Below are positions 14,227 through 21,481 of a stretch of DNA of 36,546 nucleotides, one piece after another. Numbering within the stretch: the first letter of the stretch is position 1; each line of letters starts with the position of its first letter. Below the pieces are notes generated by a model. That model did not search any database. It was not told the DNA's origin and saw only the letters and a program-made list of their open reading frames with translations. Source of the stretch: Woeseiaceae bacterium (lineage in GTDB: Bacteria > Pseudomonadota > Gammaproteobacteria > Steroidobacterales > Woeseiaceae); NCBI GenBank assembly GCA_013043165.1, contig JABDOQ010000107.1, positions 1-36,546 of the forward strand, in the 5' to 3' direction. The translations under genes and the position numbers were made by a program.

Positions 14227-16686
14227 ATGAGAGCCACCAAATACATCTTGGTCGCAGCGAGCGTCGTCGTTGTGCTTGCGATGGCCGTCTGGTTCCTGCG
14301 CGACACGCTCATTGAGCGCATATCGAATCCGCTGTTGCGCGAGTACGGATTCACGGTCACCTACGTGTCACTGGACGCGCTCGCGACCGACGACGCCAGC
14401 ATCGGCTACCTCGAGCTTTTGCACGACAACGGCACGACTATATCGATACGGGACCTGAAGCTGCCGATTGGCCGGTCAGCGACTCGATCGAACATCTACA
14501 AGGCGAGAAGCGTATCCGTCGTAATGCCCGCAGATACGGATGCAGAACCGTTCGAAACGGCGCTGCTGATAGACCGGCTGCTGACGCTGCCGGACAATTT
14601 GGGCAGTAACGAAGTCCTGGTTGACGAGTTCAGTCTGGCACCCTATCCGACGATCGGCAGCCTTCATTGGGTTCTGACGAAAGGCGAGCAAACAATCAGG
14701 GCCACTGTCGCGTCAATTGCGATGTCGGCGACGATCACGACGATCGACGCGACCAACCATGGTGTCGTCTTCTCGCTGCCGAATGAGCTCATGCCAGCGC
14801 AGGAACATTCGGTTACCGCCAACCTGCAGCAAGGTGGGCAGGGAATCACGCTGACCGGCAGCGCCGCACTCGACCTGCCTGCCTGGGAGGCTATCGCCAA
14901 ACTGTCGAGGATCCTTCCCGACGAAGTCGATTTTCAATCAGGAACTGCGGCGTTGCGTTTCGCTGTCGAGATTCCCGACGATGCGGCCCAGTCGCCAACG
15001 ATAAGCGCTGATTTCGCGCCGTCATCACCGTGGCAACTGACCTATTCCAGCAGCCCCGATGAAATCGCAGCGATTGTCGTCGAGACCGGCAGCCCGGTCA
15101 TCGTTTCGGCGACCTTCCCCGAAGTAACATGGTCCCTGCAACAGGCGCAGTCGTCGCTGCGTGTCAGCTACGGTGAATGGCAGAAAATCCCACTGGTCAT
15201 TAGTGGCCTTGCCTGCCATCAGGATCCTGCTTGCTCCATGAACACTCGCGTTACGATGGCCGACGCCAGGTTACCTGTCGGCAAGGTAAGCCGGATCGAG
15301 TTCGCCTCCGCAATAGACGTGTTTTTTCCGGGTGGCGGCGTGTATGCGGATGTGAAACCGGGGGCGACGCTCAAGATTGCGGGATGGTCGACAGCCGAAA
15401 CAAGAGTTGGCCGAGTCGATGCCCGGCTCGCTTCCCCGGCAAGGCTGGATCTCGTCGACGCCGGTTGGCGGTTCGCGGCCGATTCCCTGGACGCAAAGAT
15501 CGAAGGCATGTCTGTCGCCGAGGACATAACGGTCACGATGCCACTTTTTTTCGAGAACATCGTAAGCAGCGAGCTGGACACGGTTTTTGTCGCGAAGTCC
15601 ACCATCTATGCGTCTTCGAGCCAGGCCGGCTGGAATGGGCAGAACATCGGCCTGCCTGGATTCAAGGGCAATGCGTCCTTGCAGGGCAAGAATGCAGCTG
15701 TTGACCTGAAAACGGTTGGCCTGTATCGCAACGGAACCCTTAAAGCCCGGCACAATCTCGACAATGCCACCGGACGGTTGAGCCTCGCTGGGGCTGCCGT
15801 ATCGCTGAGTGCGCAAAAGCTGTCAAAGCGCGTGGCGCCGTGGCGTAAGGACTGGGATTTGATTGCCGGAACTGTCGCCGTTGATCTTGACGCCGGCTGG
15901 GAGCAGAAGAAATCGAGCTATCTACTGAGTGCTGATTCTGACATCGCCGTATCAGATATTGCCGGCTATTACACGGATACCGCGTTTACCGGTCTGTCAA
16001 CACAGTTGAAACTTGCGTATCGCGAGCCGAACGGTTTGGCGGCAGAGCCCTCGAACATCAGCGTCGCGCTGCTGGATATGGGCTTCCCGGTCGAAAACCT
16101 CAGCGCAATGTACACGCTCGATCTGGATGCACGTAGCGCTGACATTGATAATCTCCGGATGACGGCATTTGGTGGCACCGTCAGCGCCGATCCATTCAGC
16201 TTCCGTACAGCGGCGGACAGCAATACTCTGATACTGCACGCGGAATCGATTGACCTGACCGAGCTCTTATCGCTTCAGGATTTCGAGGCAATCGAAGTCC
16301 GGGGGCGCATCGGCGCATCGTTGCCAGTGACCATTGCGGCCGATACCATCACGATCGTCGGTGGAACATTGACCGGGGAAGAACCGGGCGGCGTTATTCG
16401 CTACCGGCCGGCAAAGCCTCCGGATAAGAAGGACATGTCAGGTATTGCCGTTGCGACCCGGGCGCTGAGTAATTTTGAATTCAAGACTTTGACATCCGAC
16501 GTTAATCTCAGCGATGACGGTGACCTTGACTTGAAACTGCAGCTGACGGGCAGGAACCCGGACCTGGATGAAAAAAGGCCGGTCGTTTTGAATCTTGGGG
16601 TGGAAGACAATATTCCCCAGATGCTGAGAAGCCTGCAGGCAGCTCGCGCCGTGGAGGATATCCTGGCGAAACGGTTAAAGAAGTAA
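14227..16686 (+). CDS. ydbH: YdbH-like AsmA-family envelope-spanning protein
   Basis: This 819-residue protein has an N-terminal inner-membrane anchor (residues 5-24) and a long beta-rich periplasmic body. In E. coli YdbH is one of the AsmA-like proteins (with TamB and YhdP) thought to carry phospholipids to the outer membrane along a hydrophobic groove. The assignment rests on size (E. coli about 880), the anchor, the family-like C-terminal part (G-G-T-L-T-G-E-E-P-G-G-V-I-R-Y followed by A-T-R-A-L-S-N-F) and above all the order ydbH-ynbE-ydbL. ATG 14227 gives a clean anchor; a GTG at 14185 would add 14 residues and is less likely. It begins 69 bases after the MepK-like gene and may share its transcript. 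Confidence 0.88.
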   Translation: MRATKYILVAASVVVVLAMAVWFLRDTLIERISNPLLREYGFTVTYVSLDALATDDASIGYLELLHDNGTTISIRDLKLPIGRSATRSNIYKARSVSVVMPADTDAEPFETALLIDRLLTLPDNLGSNEVLVDEFSLAPYPTIGSLHWVLTKGEQTIRATVASIAMSATITTIDATNHGVVFSLPNELMPAQEHSVTANLQQGGQGITLTGSAALDLPAWEAIAKLSRILPDEVDFQSGTAALRFAVEIPDDAAQSPTISADFAPSSPWQLTYSSSPDEIAAIVVETGSPVIVSATFPEVTWSLQQAQSSLRVSYGEWQKIPLVISGLACHQDPACSMNTRVTMADARLPVGKVSRIEFASAIDVFFPGGGVYADVKPGATLKIAGWSTAETRVGRVDARLASPARLDLVDAGWRFAADSLDAKIEGMSVAEDITVTMPLFFENIVSSELDTVFVAKSTIYASSSQAGWNGQNIGLPGFKGNASLQGKNAAVDLKTVGLYRNGTLKARHNLDNATGRLSLAGAAVSLSAQKLSKRVAPWRKDWDLIAGTVAVDLDAGWEQKKSSYLLSADSDIAVSDIAGYYTDTAFTGLSTQLKLAYREPNGLAAEPSNISVALLDMGFPVENLSAMYTLDLDARSADIDNLRMTAFGGTVSADPFSFRTAADSNTLILHAESIDLTELLSLQDFEAIEVRGRIGASLPVTIAADTITIVGGTLTGEEPGGVIRYRPAKPPDKKDMSGIAVATRALSNFEFKTLTSDVNLSDDGDLDLKLQLTGRNPDLDEKRPVVLNLGVEDNIPQMLRSLQAARAVEDILAKRLKK

Positions 16687-16757
16687 CCCGACCGCTATCT
16701 GGCGGATGAAACTTGAGGTAAGCTCATTTGTGGTATCTGGAGAAACCCGGTGTGATT

Positions 16758-16943
16758 ATGAAATCGACATTTCTGTACATCGTTTTACTTTCCTTCCTCG
16801 TCGGCTGTAACCCGACCGTCAAGGTCGAGGCCCCGGACAAACCGATCGAGATAAATCTCAACGTCAAGATCCAGCACGAAATCCGCATACAGGTCGACAA
16901 GAACCTCGAGGGATTGTTTGCGGAAGACAGCGGCTTATTTTGA
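16758..16943 (+). CDS. ynbE: YnbE-like outer-membrane lipoprotein
   Basis: This 61-residue lipoprotein has exactly the length of E. coli YnbE. The signal peptide ends in L-V-G-C with the lipidated Cys at 17. After a Pro-rich linker the chain alternates polar and hydrophobic residues (I-E-I-N-L-N-V-K-I-Q-H-E-I-R-I-Q-V), as expected of a beta strand that can extend the YdbH sheet. In E. coli YnbE docks on the C-terminal end of YdbH and completes the bridge to the outer membrane. ATG 16758 was chosen over a TTG at 16728 because it yields a normal lipoprotein signal. The gene lies 71 bases after ydbH. Confidence 0.9.
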   Translation: MKSTFLYIVLLSFLVGCNPTVKVEAPDKPIEINLNVKIQHEIRIQVDKNLEGLFAEDSGLF

Positions 16944-16954
16944 GGATTATGACC

Positions 16955-17278
16955 ATGAAAAAAATCTTTGCAGCCATCGGCCTGTTGTTTCTATTGCAGA
17001 GCGCGTGGGCTATCGACATCGGTGACGCCAAGGAACAGGGCCTGGTTGGTGAAGCGACATCCGGTTATCTCGCTGCGGTTCAGTCACCGGCAAGCGCGGA
17101 AATCCGTGCATTGATTGCCGATGTGAACGCTAAGCGGAAAGACCATTTCGAGGAAACCGCTCAGAAGACCGGTGTTACCACCGAACAGGTTGCCTACCGA
17201 TTTTACGAGCTTGCCGTGCAAAGGACCGCGCCCGGTCACTACTACCAGGACGCTAACGGCAGCTGGAAAAAGAAATAG
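16955..17278 (+). CDS. ydbL: YdbL-like periplasmic DUF1318 protein
   Basis: This 107-residue exported protein matches E. coli YdbL (about 108 residues, DUF1318), the periplasmic partner reported to stop YnbE from polymerising. The signal peptide is M-K-K-I-F-A-A-I-G-L-L-F-L-L-Q-S-A-W-A. The mature chain starts D-I-G-D-A-K-E-Q-G-L-V-G-E, a family signature, and continues with V-N-A-K-R-K-D-H-F-E. The tail has Y-Y-Q-D-A-N-G-S-W. ATG 16955 sits nine bases after GAGG; ATG 16949 is too close to it. The gene follows ynbE by 11 bases and ends six bases from the convergent corA gene. Confidence 0.9.
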   Translation: MKKIFAAIGLLFLLQSAWAIDIGDAKEQGLVGEATSGYLAAVQSPASAEIRALIADVNAKRKDHFEETAQKTGVTTEQVAYRFYELAVQRTAPGHYYQDANGSWKKK

Positions 17279-17284
17279 CGCCGC

Positions 17285-18256
17285 CTAGATCCAGCGCATT
17301 TTCTTGAAGACAGCGAGCAAGCCGGCCGCCAATGTGACCAACACGCCGATAACAAAGAAGTACCCGTAGGTCGACTTGAGCTCCGGCATGTTTTCGAAGT
17401 TCATGCCGTAGATTCCGGCGATAAAAGTCAGCGGCAAGAAGATCACGGAAGCAATCGTCAGTATCTTCATGATGTTGTTCAGTCGGTGTGAGGTGATTGA
17501 GATATAGCCGTCGATCAGGTCACGCGTGAGCTCCTGCAGCAGGGCTGAAAGGCTGGCCAATCGTTCCATCTGTTCAAAAGCATCCTGAAATTCGTGTTTG
17601 TTGTGTGCGCTGATCACATCGGAATCAGTGCGCGGCAATTCTGACAGGATTGATTGCTGATAGCTGAAAATCCGGCGGAGTTTTTTGAGTTGGCTGTTGT
17701 ATGTGACAAGTTCCGCCAGCAATTCATCGTTCGGATCTTCGAGCATCTGCTCTTCCAGAGTCTCCAGGCGACTTTCCAGTGCCAGGATTATCGGCGTGTA
17801 TCGATCGATAATCGTACGAACAACTTTGTAGCAAAGATGCGTAGGGCCTTTTTCGACCGAGACCTCCTTGCGATTAATGCGTTCGATGACCTTCTCGATG
17901 CTTGGTGAACGCAAAGCGTGTCGCGTCAGCAGAAAGTTTCGTCCAACAAAAAGCGAAATATGCACGATCGAGAACTCGATACTGTCCGTCTCCGCCGTGA
18001 ACCCTTTCAATAACAGGAAAAAGTAGTTATCGAACCACTCGAGTTTGGGAGGATGCCGGTCGCGTTGCGCATCGTCTATCGCCAGCGGATTGATCTGAAA
18101 CTGCCGCTCCATCAATTCTCTTTCGAGATCTTTGGGCGCCTGATCAAAGTCGACCCAGACCATGTCCTCGCTATCGGGCTGCCAGCCGCTCAGCAGTTCT
18201 TCATCACCCGACTCGTAACGTCGGTCGGCGGCGTAGTATCTCAGCACTCTGATCAT
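17285..18256 (-). CDS. corA: CorA-family divalent metal ion channel
   Basis: This 323-residue protein belongs to the CorA family, pentameric inner-membrane channels for Mg2+ and related ions. The long cytoplasmic part includes the helix-rich R-I-F-S-Y-Q-Q-S-I-L region. The first transmembrane helix ends in Y-G-M-N-F (Gly-Met-Asn at 284-286), the selectivity motif, followed by M-P-E-L. A second membrane helix (about 299-316) and a short basic tail K-K-M-R-W-I follow. GAGG about seven bases before the ATG supports the start. The gene is divergent from the ATP-grasp gene and convergent with ydbL. Whether it carries Mg2+, Co2+ or Zn2+ cannot be told from sequence. Confidence 0.93.
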   Translation of the reverse strand: MIRVLRYYAADRRYESGDEELLSGWQPDSEDMVWVDFDQAPKDLERELMERQFQINPLAIDDAQRDRHPPKLEWFDNYFFLLLKGFTAETDSIEFSIVHISLFVGRNFLLTRHALRSPSIEKVIERINRKEVSVEKGPTHLCYKVVRTIIDRYTPIILALESRLETLEEQMLEDPNDELLAELVTYNSQLKKLRRIFSYQQSILSELPRTDSDVISAHNKHEFQDAFEQMERLASLSALLQELTRDLIDGYISITSHRLNNIMKILTIASVIFLPLTFIAGIYGMNFENMPELKSTYGYFFVIGVLVTLAAGLLAVFKKMRWI

Positions 18257-18615
18257 GGCGCATCCTCGAAAAGTCAGCCCAGACTACCTCCGGGAAACCG
18301 TGGCATTAATAACTTTTTCTATTCAAACTAGCAATTTAATATTGTTAGTTTTATCGATTTTGCTTTGCTAAAGTCGTAGCAAGGCCCTTGTTTCGACTCA
18401 AGGCAGACATTCAATCGAGGGACTCGAAATTGAACCACACGATTAAAACGAGGACATTTGCCGCTATCGCCGCGATGACGTTTTTTTGTCGCGCTCGTCG
18501 CCGGCCCCACAATAGCGAACGGACGCGTCGTGGTGATGAATTGCTGCCCATAATCAACAGGCTCAGTTCGACGTCAGAGCAATAGGTAACTCACCTGCCC
18601 TTGGAGAATTTCAGA
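18257..18615. other. AT-rich divergent spacer between corA and the ATP-grasp gene
   Basis: This spacer is clearly more AT-rich in its left half (18300-18370) than the flanking genes. It holds an 11-base inverted repeat at 18325-18351 and probably the promoters of both divergent genes. Its right half (18430-18553) contains a possible short exported-peptide frame interrupted at a run of seven Ts. No confident gene was found. Confidence 0.4.
18325..18351. promoter_or_regulatory. AT-rich inverted repeat (candidate operator or hairpin)
   Basis: AAACTAGCAAT (18325-18335) and ATTGTTAGTTT (18341-18351) form an 11-base inverted repeat with one mismatch (G-U in RNA) and a five-base spacer. It lies about 70 bases upstream of the corA start and 265 bases upstream of the ATP-grasp start. 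The symmetry and AT-richness fit a dimeric repressor site; a hairpin is the alternative. Confidence 0.35.
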
Positions 18616-19911
18616 ATGGAAGCCGCACAGAAATTTTTGTTCGTGTCCCTTGACGCCCTGATCAGCGATATCGCCTGGCAGGTTCACAAGGAAGGTCGGG
18701 ACGTAAAGTACTACATCGGCAATGAGTCGGAGCGTTCGATCGCCGAGGGTTTCGTACCAAAAGTCGACGACTGGGAGAGCCATGTCGACTGGGCCGACGT
18801 AATCATTTTTGACGACGTGCTCGGCCAGGGCGAGCATGCCAAGCGCCTGCGTGACGCCGGCAAACACGTGGTTGGTGGAACACCCTACACCGACAAGCTG
18901 GAAGACGATCGCACCTTCGGACAAAACGAACTCAAGCGACACGGCGTATCCATTATTCCGTTTCAGGAGTTCTCCGACTTTGACTCGGCGATCGAGCACG
19001 TCAAAGCCAACCCTGCTGCCTATGTCATCAAGCCCAGTGGCGAGGCGCAGAATATAAAACGGCTTCTGTTTGTCGGCCGCGAGGATGACGGCAAGGACGT
19101 CATTCACGTACTTGAATCCTACAAGGCTGTCTATTCAGATACCGTGAAGGTGTTCCAGCTGCAGCGACGAGTGAAAGGCGTTGAGGTCGCGGTGGGCGGC
19201 TTTTTCAACGGCTCGACCTTCATGATGCCAATCAATGTCAACTTCGAACACAAGCTGTTATTCCCCGGCGACATCGGTCCGGCAACGGGTGAAATGGGCA
19301 CCTGCATGTACTGGAGCGGGCCGAATCGCATCTTTCGGGCAACGCTGGGGAAACTGGAAAAGAAACTGGCGGAAGAAGGTTATGTCGGTTACATCGACGT
19401 CAACTGCATTGTCAATGGAAACGGCATTTATCCACTGGAATTCACCGCTCGATTCGGCTACCCGACCATCTCGATCCAGGCGGATGGCCTTGGAATACCG
19501 GTGAGCGACTTCCTGGCGGGCATGGCCAGCGGATCGTTAGCTGAATTCAAGACCAAACGCGGATTTCAGATCGGCTTGCGGATCGTCGTTCCGCCGTTTC
19601 CATACAACGATCCGAAAACGTTTGAGGCCAATTCCAAAGATCGAGTCATTATTTTTCGAAAGCCCAACCTGGATGGCGTGCATATCGAGGACGTCAAGCT
19701 GGTCAATAACGAGTGGCTCATTGCCGGCAGTTCCGGTGTCGTGCTAATTGTGACCGGCATGGGTGTCTCGGTGAAACAGGCCCAGGCACAGGCTTATCAG
19801 CGGGTTAAAAATATATTGATACCGAACATGTATTACCGAAAAGACATCGGTGATCGCTGGTTTGAGGATCATGACAAGCTGCACACGTGGGGTTATTTGC
19901 GAGAAAACTGA
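18616..19911 (+). CDS. PurD-like ATP-grasp ligase of unknown substrate
   Basis: This 431-residue protein has the architecture of phosphoribosylamine-glycine ligase (PurD), a cytosolic ATP-grasp enzyme. Recognisable parts are Y-V-I-K-P-S-G (about 136-142, ATP-binding lysine strand), E-H-K-L-L-F-P-G-D-I-G-P-A-T-G-E-M-G-T (about 211-229; PurD has H-K-x6-D-x-G-P-x-T-G-G-M-G) and Y-P-L-E-F-T-A-R-F-G-Y-P-T (about 272-284; PurD has E-F-N-x-R-F-G-D-P-E). The N-terminal glycine loop G-x-G-G-R-E-H-A is absent, and the metal-ligand Asn and the following D-P-E are replaced by Thr and Y-P-T. It is therefore probably not the purine enzyme but a paralogue joining another amine and acid. ATG 18616 follows GGAG by nine bases. 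It appears monocistronic. Confidence 0.8.
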   Translation: MEAAQKFLFVSLDALISDIAWQVHKEGRDVKYYIGNESERSIAEGFVPKVDDWESHVDWADVIIFDDVLGQGEHAKRLRDAGKHVVGGTPYTDKLEDDRTFGQNELKRHGVSIIPFQEFSDFDSAIEHVKANPAAYVIKPSGEAQNIKRLLFVGREDDGKDVIHVLESYKAVYSDTVKVFQLQRRVKGVEVAVGGFFNGSTFMMPINVNFEHKLLFPGDIGPATGEMGTCMYWSGPNRIFRATLGKLEKKLAEEGYVGYIDVNCIVNGNGIYPLEFTARFGYPTISIQADGLGIPVSDFLAGMASGSLAEFKTKRGFQIGLRIVVPPFPYNDPKTFEANSKDRVIIFRKPNLDGVHIEDVKLVNNEWLIAGSSGVVLIVTGMGVSVKQAQAQAYQRVKNILIPNMYYRKDIGDRWFEDHDKLHTWGYLREN

Positions 19912-19930
19912 GCAGAGCGCCTCGTCCGCG

Positions 19931-19961
19931 TCGACACCTCGGCGCGAAACGGTTGTATAAT
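19931..19961 (+). promoter_or_regulatory. Candidate sigma70-type promoter of the lipid operon
   Basis: A perfect TATAAT (19956-19961) is preceded by TCGACA (19931-19936), five of six matches, with a rather long 19-base spacer. It would start transcription about 17 bases before the HAD-PlsC start codon. The Shine-Dalgarno GGAGAG lies between. Confidence 0.45.
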
Positions 19962-19984
19962 CGCCGGCCCGCAGGAGAGTTTTC

Positions 19985-21481
19985 ATGTTACCGCACCAGG
20001 ACGTCATTGCTGAGATATCGCGCCTGCCCGACGGGCCGCAGATAGGCGCGTTCTTCGACTTCGATGGCACCGTCATATCCGGTTACTCGGCGTTCGCGTT
20101 TATCGAGGAACAGATCAAGCGCGGCCACCTGTCGCCTCGCGAGCTAATCGAGCTCGTTGGCGCCATGGCCAGCTTCGGCCTCGGCAAGATGGGCTTTTCC
20201 GCCATGATGCTTGGCATGGCCCAGTTTCTGCGCGGCGTTCGCGAGGACAGCTATGCGGCATTTGGGCGAGAGCTGTTCGAATCGCATATCGCCCGCCAGA
20301 TATATCCGGAATCACGAGCGCTGGTCGAGGCCCATCTGCGCAAGGGACACACGGTCGCAATTATTTCATCGGCAACGCCTTACCAGGTCGAGCCGGCCGC
20401 GCATGACCTCAACATCGAAAACGTTCTTTGTACGCACCTGGAAGTCAAGAAAGGCATGTTCACCGGCGCCGTGATCAGGCCCACGTGTTTCGGCCAGGGC
20501 AAGGTTACGGCAGCCGAATCGATGGTCGAGAAGTTTGGCGTCGACCTCGATCAAAGTTTTTTCTATTCGGATAGTGATGACGATCTACAGCTACTTGAGC
20601 GCGTCGGCAATCCGCGCCCGCTGAATCCGAACAAGAAACTGCTGGCGATTGCCGAGTACAGAGGCTGGCCGGTGCGCAGGTTCGGAAGTCGCGGGCAGAC
20701 GCGTGTCACAGACTGGATTCGATCTTTGCTGGTACCTGCCAGCCTGGTCGGCTCTTTCCTCGCCGGCCTGCCGATATTCGCCCTTACCGGCTCGAGGCGA
20801 GATGCGTTGAATTTTTCTGTGTCGGTGTTCGCGGATACCGCGAGCGCGCTGATCGGCCTGAATCTCAAGGTCAAGGGCGAGCAACACTTGTGGTCACATC
20901 GTCCCGCCGTATTCATATTCAATCATCAGAGCAATGTCGACATGGTCATTATCGCTCGATTGCTGCGCCGCGATATCACCGGCGTCGGCAAGCGCGAGAT
21001 TCGTGACATGCCCGTAATCGGTCGCGTCATGGAGGCCGCCGGTGTCGTTTTGATAGACCGCAGAAACTCTGCCAGCGCCATCGAAGCGATGAAACCACTC
21101 GTGGACGCCATGCGTGTCGAGGGCAAGTCGGTTTGTCTATCACCGGAGGGCACGCGTGCACCGACGATCCGGCTTGCGGATTTTAAGAAGGGTGCCTTCC
21201 ATCTCGCGATGCAGGCGGGTGTTCCAATTGTGCCCATCGTCATACAGAACTCCGGCGACGTGCAGCCGAAAGGCGACATGCTTTATCACCCGGGCACTGT
21301 CGAGGTCGAAGTATTGCCGCCGGTCGATACCAGCAAATGGTCGGCGGACACGATCGACAAACACGTGGCCGACGTAAGGGCGATGTACCTGCGCGCACTG
21401 GAACAAGACCCTGATTCAAGAAAATCGCGGTCGCCCCGAGCTGTGCTAACCGACGTATCTGCAGGCGGAGCGCGTGAGTGA
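19985..21481 (+). CDS. HAD-IB hydrolase / 1-acylglycerol-3-phosphate acyltransferase fusion
   Basis: This 498-residue protein joins a HAD phosphatase to a PlsC-type acyltransferase. F-F-D-F-D-G-T-V (DFDGT at 25-29) is HAD motif I; S-S-A-T-P (about 137-141) and Y-S-D-S-D-D-D (about 197-203) are motif II and the metal-binding motif IV. After a linker and hydrophobic segment (about 247-265) the PlsC domain shows N-H-Q-S-N-V-D (HX4D at 314-319) and S-P-E-G-T-R (EGTR at 388-391). PlsC acylates lysophosphatidate; the HAD half may dephosphorylate a lipid or soluble phosphate, which is unproven. The same fusion occurs in mycobacterial Rv2483c. The ATG follows a GGAG site by about eight bases. Its last codons overlap the plsB start by four bases. 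Confidence 0.9.
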   Translation: MLPHQDVIAEISRLPDGPQIGAFFDFDGTVISGYSAFAFIEEQIKRGHLSPRELIELVGAMASFGLGKMGFSAMMLGMAQFLRGVREDSYAAFGRELFESHIARQIYPESRALVEAHLRKGHTVAIISSATPYQVEPAAHDLNIENVLCTHLEVKKGMFTGAVIRPTCFGQGKVTAAESMVEKFGVDLDQSFFYSDSDDDLQLLERVGNPRPLNPNKKLLAIAEYRGWPVRRFGSRGQTRVTDWIRSLLVPASLVGSFLAGLPIFALTGSRRDALNFSVSVFADTASALIGLNLKVKGEQHLWSHRPAVFIFNHQSNVDMVIIARLLRRDITGVGKREIRDMPVIGRVMEAAGVVLIDRRNSASAIEAMKPLVDAMRVEGKSVCLSPEGTRAPTIRLADFKKGAFHLAMQAGVPIVPIVIQNSGDVQPKGDMLYHPGTVEVEVLPPVDTSKWSADTIDKHVADVRAMYLRALEQDPDSRKSRSPRAVLTDVSAGGARE

